From: Onstottus_B sp035558335
Lineage (GTDB): Bacteria; Acidobacteriota; Blastocatellia; UBA7656
DNA: 16,772 nucleotides
Assembly (NCBI GenBank): GCA_035558335.1
Contig: DATMCM010000279.1
Location: 1 to 16,772, forward strand
Direction of reading: 5' to 3'
Shown: in pieces, positions 1 through 5,858 of the stretch
Numbering within the stretch: position 1 is the first letter of the stretch
Layout of the letters: each line of letters starts with the position of its first letter
Position numbers and translations under genes: made by a program
The notes under the pieces: model-generated
The model's database searches: none
Seen by the model: the letters and a program-made list of their open reading frames with translations, nothing else
What the model was told of the DNA's origin: nothing

Positions 1-517
1 GGTCGCCGATGATCAGCTCGCGCTGACCGCGGCCGATAGGGACCATCGAGTCTATAGCCTTCAACCCGGTTAGCATCGGCTCGCGGACGGGTTGCCGATC
101 CATAACGCCCGGCGCGAGTCTTTCAAGCGGGTTGAACTTGCCGCCGGTGTCGATCGGGCCCCGCCCGTCCAGCGGACGACCGAGCGGATCGACCACTCGC
201 CCGATCATTTCCTCGCCAACCGGCACGGACATGATTCGCTTCGTGCGCCGGACCTCGTCGCCCTCGCTGATCTTGTCGTAATCACCGAACAAGACCGCGC
301 CGACTACGTCTTCTTCCAGATTGAGCGCGATCCCCGCAACTTCATGCGGAAGTTCGAGGAGTTCGCCTGCCATCACGCGTTCGAGCCCGTGTATTTCCGC
401 GATGCCATCGCCAGTCTGAATCACCGTTCCCACTTCGCTTACTTCGACGCCCGCGTCAAAGCCTTCAATCTGCCGGCGTATTATGTTGCTTATCTCGTCA
501 GCTCTTATTCCTTCCAT
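1..517 (-). CDS. atpA: F1F0 ATP synthase subunit alpha, N-terminal part (runs off left edge)
   Basis: The N-terminal 172 residues of the F1 alpha subunit are visible. Alpha forms the catalytic hexamer with beta on the cytoplasmic side of the membrane. The first ~25 residues (MEGIRADEISNIIRRQIEGF) are the helix that normally contacts subunit delta. The beta-barrel segment follows, with VGTVIQTGDGIAEIHGL at about 27-43, then GRVVDPLGRPLDGRGPI and finally GLKAIDSMVPIGRGQRELIIGD, which ends just before the Walker A loop. The gene is therefore cut by the window edge, not broken. The ATG at 517 has AAAGGA about 10 nt upstream and gives the standard alpha N-terminus. It follows atpH by 61 bp, the largest gap among these four atp genes. 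Confidence 0.97.
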   Translation of the reverse strand, partial: MEGIRADEISNIIRRQIEGFDAGVEVSEVGTVIQTGDGIAEIHGLERVMAGELLELPHEVAGIALNLEEDVVGAVLFGDYDKISEGDEVRRTKRIMSVPVGEEMIGRVVDPLGRPLDGRGPIDTGGKFNPLERLAPGVMDRQPVREPMLTGLKAIDSMVPIGRGQRELIIGD

Positions 518-540
518 GTGTGTCTGTCCTTTGAAGTCTT

Positions 541-556
541 AGCCGGGAGGCCGGCT
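541..556. other. Small perfect hairpin between atpH and atpA
   Basis: Six-base arms AGCCGG and CCGGCT enclose a 4-base loop in the only real gap inside the atp operon, about 24 nt before the atpA start. There is no T-run, so it does not look like an intrinsic terminator. A role in mRNA processing or in tuning atpA against the stalk genes is possible but is only inference. Confidence 0.4.
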
Positions 557-578
557 CCAGTTCCTGACTTTGACTCCG

Positions 579-1130
579 TCATATTCTCTCACCTTGCTTA
601 AGCCGTTGTTCAATCTCGTGCAGCTGAGTTCTAACCGAGGCGTCATAGACCATCGAGCCGACTCGAGTGACGACGCCGCCGATCAACGCCGTGTCGGTCT
701 TGAACTCAAGCTGAACCTGTTTGCCGGTCATCTCGTGAAGCCTGTGGCTCAACAACTCCCGCTCAGAGCCGCCGACCGCCGCGGCAGTCGAGACGTGCGC
801 TACCACGATGCCCTTGCGTAAGTTCATCTCGCGCTGAAACTCCTGGTGGACCGAACCGACGTATTGCAAGCGATAGTTTCGCAGCAATATGCGCAGCAAG
901 TTAGCAGTCAGGTCGTCGGGATGCACGCGCCCGATGATTGCATCAAGCACTTCTCGTTTGGAGCTTTGAGGGATGACCGGGCTCGCAAACAACTCATAAA
1001 GCTCGCGGTTGCTATCGATCATCTCGGCAAAGACACCAAGCTCCGAGTCGATCTGATCGGCCTTGTTGTGAGCGATCGCGACGTCAGCCAGCGGAGCCGC
1101 GTATCGCCGAGCCACGGCGATAAGACTCAT
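579..1130 (-). CDS. atpH: F1F0 ATP synthase subunit delta (OSCP family)
   Basis: This is a 183-residue protein of usual delta/OSCP length. It links the top of the alpha-beta hexamer to the peripheral b/b' stalk. The N-terminal helical domain (VARRYAAPLADVAIAHNKAD) and the C-terminal part, with DTALIGGVVTRVGSMVYDAS near 145-164, are family hallmarks. The latter is the conserved 'lIGG..vrvGd.v.D.S' strand pair. The start ATG has a very strong AGGAGGTGA ribosome binding site 4 nt upstream. Its ATG overlaps the atpF stop by 4 nt (ATGA), so translation is probably coupled. The stop is a TGA at 579-581. Confidence 0.95.
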   Translation of the reverse strand: MSLIAVARRYAAPLADVAIAHNKADQIDSELGVFAEMIDSNRELYELFASPVIPQSSKREVLDAIIGRVHPDDLTANLLRILLRNYRLQYVGSVHQEFQREMNLRKGIVVAHVSTAAAVGGSERELLSHRLHEMTGKQVQLEFKTDTALIGGVVTRVGSMVYDASVRTQLHEIEQRLKQGERI

Positions 1131-1678
1131 CGGTTCACCTCCTGAAGTTCATCGACGAACTTGGTAAACATTCGAGAGTTATCTTCCGGACGAATCTCAC
1201 GTCGAATGATTTCCTCGGCGACCTTGACGGAATGTTCCGCGACGAACTGGCGAAGCTCGGAACGGGCCGCTCTCATCGCGCCTTCAATCTCACGCTGGGC
1301 GGTCTGCCTGAACTTTTCGGCGTCGGCTTGCGCGCTCTGGCTTATGCGCTCGGCCTCAGCCCTACTCTCACGTTCGAACTGTGCGCGGATTTCTTCGACT
1401 TCCTGGTCGAGGCGCCCGAGCCGCGCTTCAAGCTCTGCGAGCTTCCGCTCGGCCGCTTGCTTTTCCTCTCTGGCCTGCTCGAGTTCTTTTACGATCGAAG
1501 CCGCGCGGTTGTCGAACACCTGACCTATGCGAATCTTGTTGCGCAGCAAATAGACGAGGATGACGACAAATATCAGGAGGTTGATCACCCTCCAGAGATC
1601 TGCGTTCTTGAAGAAGCCGCCGGCTTCGGCGCTTTGGCCGGCGAGTAAGAGAGCCGGCAAGATAAGCTCAAGCAGCAT
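1127..1678 (-). CDS. atpF: F0 ATP synthase subunit b
   Basis: This 183-residue peripheral-stalk subunit has one membrane helix at about 28-45 (LWRVINLLIFVVILVYLL), followed by a long, highly charged coiled coil to the C-terminus rich in Glu, Arg, Ala and Gln. The first ~20 residues resemble a short cleavable leader (LPALLLAGQSAEA), as in some cyanobacterial-type b subunits. A GGGAGG site lies about 12 nt before the start, slightly far. The start shares one base with the stop of the upstream b' gene (TGATG), a sign of coupled translation. As the second of two b-type genes, it is assigned b and its upstream partner b'. Confidence 0.93.
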   Translation of the reverse strand: MLLELILPALLLAGQSAEAGGFFKNADLWRVINLLIFVVILVYLLRNKIRIGQVFDNRAASIVKELEQAREEKQAAERKLAELEARLGRLDQEVEEIRAQFERESRAEAERISQSAQADAEKFRQTAQREIEGAMRAARSELRQFVAEHSVKVAEEIIRREIRPEDNSRMFTKFVDELQEVNR

Positions 1679-2172
1679 CAGTCGGCACCACCTCCCACGG
1701 TGCGCCCCAGCAGCGTGCGCGCGATACCTTGCGCGATCTGACGAGACTCAGTCTCGAGTGCGGCGCGCGCGTCCTTGACCTGGTTTCGGATATTGGATTT
1801 CGCTTCTTCGATTTGCTGGGCGGTTTGCTGCTTGACCTGCTCGATCAGTTGGCGGCGGCGTTCGAGGGCGGCGGCGCGTTGAAGCTCCGCCTCGCGGTAG
1901 CTTTCGGCGCGCGCCTCACGAATGCGGGCTTCGTAGTCGGCGAGTCTCCTTTGATAACTTCGGGTAACGGCTCGAGCTTCATCAGAAGCCCCGACGGTGA
2001 GGTTGTAGCGCTCGTCCAGGACTGTCGTGATCGGCTTGAAAAGGATCTTGTTTACAACGACTACGAAGATCAGAAATAGGACTATGACAAGGATGAGCGA
2101 GAGGTCAGGCTGTATGATATTGTCCCCGCCTTCGGCGAGAGCGAGCACCATCGTAAGCAGCAAAGCATGCAC
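1678..2172 (-). CDS. atpF': F0 ATP synthase subunit b' (second b-type subunit)
   Basis: This 164-residue protein has one membrane helix at about 24-40 (LSLILVIVLFLIFVVVV), then FKPITTVLDER and a long coiled coil rich in Arg, Ala, Glu and Gln. FKPITTVLDER resembles the cytoplasmic juncture of b/b' subunits. Together with the following gene it should form a b/b' heterodimer stalk. It is the first gene of the operon in this window. The start given is GTG at 2172, which has no good ribosome binding site. An ATG seven codons later (position 2151) would also leave the membrane helix intact, so the N-terminus is uncertain by seven residues. No c- or a-subunit gene (atpE, atpB) precedes it. Confidence 0.9.
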   Translation of the reverse strand: MHALLLTMVLALAEGGDNIIQPDLSLILVIVLFLIFVVVVNKILFKPITTVLDERYNLTVGASDEARAVTRSYQRRLADYEARIREARAESYREAELQRAAALERRRQLIEQVKQQTAQQIEEAKSNIRNQVKDARAALETESRQIAQGIARTLLGRTVGGGAD

Positions 2173-2210
2173 TCCATTGCAAGGAATCTACGGCTAGTTT
2201 CGAGTTCAGA

Positions 2211-2240
2211 AAACTAACACACGGCCGAAAATAGTGTCAA
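2211..2240 (-). promoter_or_regulatory. Candidate sigma70-type promoter for the atp operon
   Basis: Reading leftward, a perfect TTGACA (2240-2235) is followed by an 18-nt spacer and TAGTTT (2216-2211), or a 17-nt spacer and TTAGTT. Transcription would start about 30 nt before the b' start codon. The -35 is consensus and the -10 is weak. The position immediately upstream of the operon supports the call, but no consensus for this lineage was available to test it. Confidence 0.45.
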
Positions 2241-2299
2241 GGAAACGAGCATGTTGGAGCGTCTTGAAACGGGCTCGACGCGAACGATCTCTCGGCGAA

Positions 2300-2317
2300 C
2301 CAGCCGTAAACGGCTGG
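2300..2317. terminator. 18-nt palindromic hairpin between the two minus-strand operons
   Basis: CCAGCCGT and ACGGCTGG are perfect 8-base arms around a two-base centre (effectively a 7-bp stem with a tetraloop). It lies 124 nt beyond the acyl-CoA dehydrogenase stop and 60 nt before the atp promoter candidate. A second palindrome, GGGAGCTCCC, is at 2390-2399. Neither has a T-run, so a terminator role for the catabolic operon is only a possibility. The rest of the 2173-2440 gap shows nothing else recognisable. Confidence 0.3.
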
Positions 2318-2440
2318 CCTAGTGGCCTACGGGAGCTGCGTGAACGCGACTCATGCCGACGCTGAAACGGGACACCTTGATACTAATGGGGGAGCTCCCG
2401 AGTTAGATGAGTGGTATGCGGTAAGATCACAGGCCTCAGG

Positions 2441-3619
2441 CTACAACTTCTCTTCCTTCGCGAGTATCTCCTTCATGATCTCCGAGGCGCCCGCGCCGAT
2501 TGTGTTTAATCGCGCATCCCGCCAGAACCGGCTGATCGGATACTCGGTCGTGTACCCAAAGCCTCCGAAGATCTGCATGCAGTCGTAGGTGACTTTCTGC
2601 GAGAGCTCGCTGGTGAACAGCTTAGCCATCGTGATCTCTCGAACGGCTCGCTCGCCACGGTTGATCAGATCCAGCGCCCGATACGAGAGCCACTTCCCGG
2701 CTTCGATACTTGTCTTGTGCTCGGCGAAGCGGTGCTTCCACACCTGAAAATCGCCGATCGGTTTTCCAAAAGCGGTTCGCTCCTTGCCGTAAGCAACCGC
2801 ATACTCGATCGCCCGCTCCATCATCGAAACGTTCGCGATCGCGGATGCCAGCCGTTCGCCCTGAAAGTTGTGCATAGTGTAATAGAAACCCCTGCCCAGT
2901 TCGCCCAGCACGTAGCGCTTGGGGATGCGGCAGTTGTCGAAGAAGAGCTCCGCAGTGTCCGAAGAGAGATTGCCAACCTTTTTGAGTTTCTTTCCTACCG
3001 CAAAGCCTTTCACATCGGTAGGGAATAACACCATCGACACGCCCTTGTAGCGATCTTCTCCAGTGCGCACCGCAAGGATGATGAAATCCGCGCGACAACC
3101 ATTGGTTATCCAGAGCTTCTGTCCCGAGATCACCAGATCATCCCCGTCACTTCGGGCCCGTGTGGTAAGCGCCGCTACGTCAGACCCGCCGCCAGGTTCG
3201 CTGATGCCAAGCGCCGCTATTCGGTCTCCCGCGATCGCCGGACGCAGGAACTCTTCCTTCTGTTCGTCGGTTCCAAGCTCGTCAAGCACCGGCAGCGTGA
3301 TGTCCGATTGCACAAACATTGCCATCGACACGCCGCCGTTGTCCGAATAGGAAAAGCCTTCGAGGTAAGCAGCGGTATACCACCAATCCAGCCCGCTGCC
3401 GCCGTACTTCGGATCCAGCCTGATCCCGAACAGCCCGAGGTTAGCCGCTTTCTTGAAGAGCTCTCTTGGGAAGATGCCGGCTTCATCCCATTCTTCGGTG
3501 TGAGGGGCGATCTCGGCCTGGACGAACTGTTTCACCGTTTCGCGAAACATATCGTGCTCTTCGGTGAAGTAGGGATAGGTCAACGCTACCGTCGGCGCCG
3601 CTTCGGTCATGCTGGGCAT
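2441..3619 (-). CDS. Acyl-CoA dehydrogenase, isovaleryl-CoA/long-chain catalytic class
   Basis: This 392-residue FAD flavoprotein should introduce the alpha-beta double bond in an acyl-CoA. Family motifs are ISEPGGGSD (~139-147), LWITNG (~169-174) and QIFGGFGYTTEYP (~349-361). The usual C-terminal catalytic Glu motif YEGT is replaced by IGAGASE (~375-380). A Glu is instead present in FQGERLASA at residue 255, the position used as base by isovaleryl-CoA and long-chain dehydrogenases. The reading frame extends to 3685, but those extra codons fall in a repeat. The ATG at 3619 has TAGGAG 5 nt upstream and is preferred. It is last gene of the minus-strand catabolic operon. Candidates are isovaleryl-CoA dehydrogenase (LiuA-like) or citronellyl-CoA dehydrogenase (AtuD-like); the sequence does not decide. 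Confidence 0.9.
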   Translation of the reverse strand: MPSMTEAAPTVALTYPYFTEEHDMFRETVKQFVQAEIAPHTEEWDEAGIFPRELFKKAANLGLFGIRLDPKYGGSGLDWWYTAAYLEGFSYSDNGGVSMAMFVQSDITLPVLDELGTDEQKEEFLRPAIAGDRIAALGISEPGGGSDVAALTTRARSDGDDLVISGQKLWITNGCRADFIILAVRTGEDRYKGVSMVLFPTDVKGFAVGKKLKKVGNLSSDTAELFFDNCRIPKRYVLGELGRGFYYTMHNFQGERLASAIANVSMMERAIEYAVAYGKERTAFGKPIGDFQVWKHRFAEHKTSIEAGKWLSYRALDLINRGERAVREITMAKLFTSELSQKVTYDCMQIFGGFGYTTEYPISRFWRDARLNTIGAGASEIMKEILAKEEKL

Positions 3620-3642
3620 ATTGGCTCCTACCGAGATTGTTT

Positions 3643-3723
3643 GTAGTCCCGCCTTCAGGCGAAAGGTTGTACTTCGTCGTCTCAAACGCCGTCTTACGAA
3701 CTTCCGCCTGAAGGTGGGACTAC
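3643..3723. repeat. 81-bp inverted repeat with 23-nt arms in the gap between carboxylase and dehydrogenase genes
   Basis: The left arm (3643-3665, beginning GTAGTCCCGCCTTCAGGCG) pairs with the right arm (3701-3723, ending GGTGGGACTAC) at 21 of 23 positions. The 35-nt centre holds a smaller TTCGT/ACGAA pair. It nearly fills the 111-bp gap, starting 8 nt past the biotin carboxylase stop and ending about 12 nt before the ribosome binding site of the dehydrogenase gene. It looks like an intergenic mobile or structural repeat; no other copy is seen in this window. Confidence 0.8.
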
Positions 3724-3730
3724 CAACTCA

Positions 3731-5755
3731 TTAATCCGTAATCAATCCTGCAATCTTCACCAGCGTGTCGCCGGGAGCTACTACATCGCCTTGCTTCACC
3801 AGCACTTCCTCGATCACGCCGGCGGTCGAGGCTCGCAACGTCTGCTCCATCTTCATCGCTTCGAGGATAACGAGCGGATCTCCTGCAGCGACTTGCTGGC
3901 CGGCGGCGACCAGAACCTTCAACACCTGTCCGGGCATCGGCGCGTAAGCGCTCTCGTGTTCGGAGGCGCTCTGCGCGCGCGGGTGCCTCGCGGGGCGTTT
4001 GACTACGCTTGAAAACGAGTGAGATTGGACAAAGATCTTATCCCCTGCTTCCGCGATGCGAAACAATCGCTGCACGCCATCGAATGCCACGCGAATGCTC
4101 CCGGGCTCGAATGATACAACCTGCGCATTGGCTTGCCAATCTTTGTTCGAGAGTATGAACGAGTTGTCTTCAGCCGTGACTGTGAGGCTGCGACGGGGAC
4201 GGTCGCGCTCCCCGGCTCGCAATGAGACTTCGAATGCTTCATCTCCAACTTCCAGCTTGATAGACGGGTCACGAAATGGATTATTCCGATAGTGCAGCGG
4301 CAAATCGGGAAGGATCGTAGCCTCGGCTTGTCGCCGCCTGATGAAATAAAGCGCAACAACACTCGCGGCGATCAGGTCCTCATTCGCATCCTTCGGTGCG
4401 ATCAGCTCGCTGATGTTCTGGTCGATGAGTCCCGTGTGATACGTCCCGCTTTCGAACGTTGGGTGCTCGAGCGTGTTGATCAAGAACTCGCGATTGGTTC
4501 CAGCGCCAAGTACAACAAGGTTCTTCAACGCAGAAGCAAGTCTTTGACGCGCGGACTCGCGATCCGGCCCATGGACGATCAGCTTCGCGAGCAGCGGGTC
4601 GTAATGAATACCGACTTCCGTACCTCGATCAACACCCGAGTCGATTCGCAAGCCTTCTATCGCCAACGGCATCTCCCACTGGTGAAGAGTTCCGGTTGCC
4701 GGAAGAAAGCTGTTGTTCGGGTCTTCAGCGTAAAGCCGGGCTTCGATGGCGTGGCCATTCTGCTTAACGTCCTCTTGCCCAATCGATAAAGGCTTCCCTT
4801 CGGCAATCTCAATCTGAAGCTTGACCAGGTCTTGTCCGGTGATCATTTCAGTGACCGGGTGTTCGACTTGCAGCCGGGTGTTTACTTCGATGAAGTAGAA
4901 CTCGCCCGAAGGAGCAAGAATAAACTCCACCGTTCCAGCGTTGGTGTAACCGATCCCTCGGCCGGCCGCCAGTGCCGCTTCGCAGATGCGTTGCCGAAGC
5001 TCCGAATCCACGGCGGGTGAAGGGCTTTCTTCGATGATCTTTTGGTGACGCCGCTGAACCGAACACTCGCGTTCGAACAGATGTATCAAGCTGCCGTGGT
5101 TGTCTCCAAGAATCTGAACTTCGATGTGCCTGGCGTCGTCGATGTAACTCTCCAGAAGCAGAGTTCCATCGCCGAAAGCTTTCTCGGCCTCGCGGCGTGA
5201 TGCTTCGATCGCGGCCTCGAGCTCGCTTTTGTCGCGTACGACTCGCATGCCTTTGCCGCCGCCGCCGGCGGAAGCTTTGATCAGAATCGGCAGTCCGATC
5301 TTTTCCGCATTCTTGCGAAGCATTTCGAGAGACTGATCTTCTCTATCGTAACCGGGAACGATCGGCACGCCCGCGGCTGCCATCATTTTTCGGGCAGTGC
5401 TCTTCAAACCCATCTTGCGAATTGCATCCGGGGTCGGCCCGATGAACGTGATGCCGACACTGTCGCAGCCCTCGGCGAAATCGGCGTTCTCGGAGAGAAA
5501 CCCGTAGCCGGGATGAACGGCTTCGGCGCCGGTTCGCTTCGCAGCGTCGATGATCTTCTGTATGTTGAGGTAGGACTGATCGGATGGAGCGGGTCCGATG
5601 TGAACGGCTTCGTCGGCGAATCCCACATGAGGCGCTTGCGCATCGGCGTCGGAGTAGACGGCGACGGTAGAGATTCCCAACACGCGACAGGTGCGCATAA
5701 CGCGCAGCGCGATCTCTCCTCGATTGGCGATCAGGATTTTGTTGAAACGTTTCAT
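3731..5755 (-). CDS. Acyl-CoA carboxylase alpha subunit: biotin carboxylase plus biotin carrier domain
   Basis: This 674-residue protein carboxylates its own biotin using ATP and bicarbonate, then passes CO2 to the partner carboxyltransferase. Seen in order: the biotin carboxylase N-domain (FNKILIANRGEIALRVMRTC, ~4-23), HPGYGFLSEN (~81-90), the ATP-grasp glycine loop SAGGGGKGM (~162-170), ERECSVQRRHQK (~228-239) and EVNTRLQVEHP (~290-300). The C-terminal biotin carrier carries EAMKMEQ, with the biotinylated Lys at about 635. The length fits methylcrotonyl-, geranyl- or propionyl-type alpha subunits. The start at 5755 gives the canonical N-terminus. Upstream in-frame codons to 5806 lie in a repeat and are rejected. 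No Shine-Dalgarno is visible. Second gene of the operon. Confidence 0.93.
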   Translation of the reverse strand: MKRFNKILIANRGEIALRVMRTCRVLGISTVAVYSDADAQAPHVGFADEAVHIGPAPSDQSYLNIQKIIDAAKRTGAEAVHPGYGFLSENADFAEGCDSVGITFIGPTPDAIRKMGLKSTARKMMAAAGVPIVPGYDREDQSLEMLRKNAEKIGLPILIKASAGGGGKGMRVVRDKSELEAAIEASRREAEKAFGDGTLLLESYIDDARHIEVQILGDNHGSLIHLFERECSVQRRHQKIIEESPSPAVDSELRQRICEAALAAGRGIGYTNAGTVEFILAPSGEFYFIEVNTRLQVEHPVTEMITGQDLVKLQIEIAEGKPLSIGQEDVKQNGHAIEARLYAEDPNNSFLPATGTLHQWEMPLAIEGLRIDSGVDRGTEVGIHYDPLLAKLIVHGPDRESARQRLASALKNLVVLGAGTNREFLINTLEHPTFESGTYHTGLIDQNISELIAPKDANEDLIAASVVALYFIRRRQAEATILPDLPLHYRNNPFRDPSIKLEVGDEAFEVSLRAGERDRPRRSLTVTAEDNSFILSNKDWQANAQVVSFEPGSIRVAFDGVQRLFRIAEAGDKIFVQSHSFSSVVKRPARHPRAQSASEHESAYAPMPGQVLKVLVAAGQQVAAGDPLVILEAMKMEQTLRASTAGVIEEVLVKQGDVVAPGDTLVKIAGLITD

Positions 5756-5768
5756 GCGGACCGAGGGA

Positions 5769-5850
5769 ATAGACCACGGATCAAACGGATCGGACCGATT
5801 TCGCACGGATCAGATCCGCGTAAATCCGTATGATCCGCTTGATCGGGGTC
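5769..5850. repeat. GGATC/GATCC-rich imperfect inverted repeat, copy 1
   Basis: This ~80-bp element begins ATAGACCACGGATCAAACGG and ends GCTTGATCGGGGTC. Its two halves are imperfect reverse complements made of repeated GGAT and ATCC units, centred near GGATCAGATCC (5808-5818). It occupies most of the 103-bp gap between the two carboxylase subunit genes and stops 13 nt before the biotin carboxylase start codon. The first 13 bases are identical to those of the second copy at 10874. Confidence 0.8.
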
Positions 5851-5858
5851 CATCCGCT

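Noticed and set aside
3620..3685. N-terminal extension of the acyl-CoA dehydrogenase (start at 3685)
   Set aside because: The added 22 residues are encoded by the inverted repeat, and the ATG at 3619 has a well-spaced TAGGAG.
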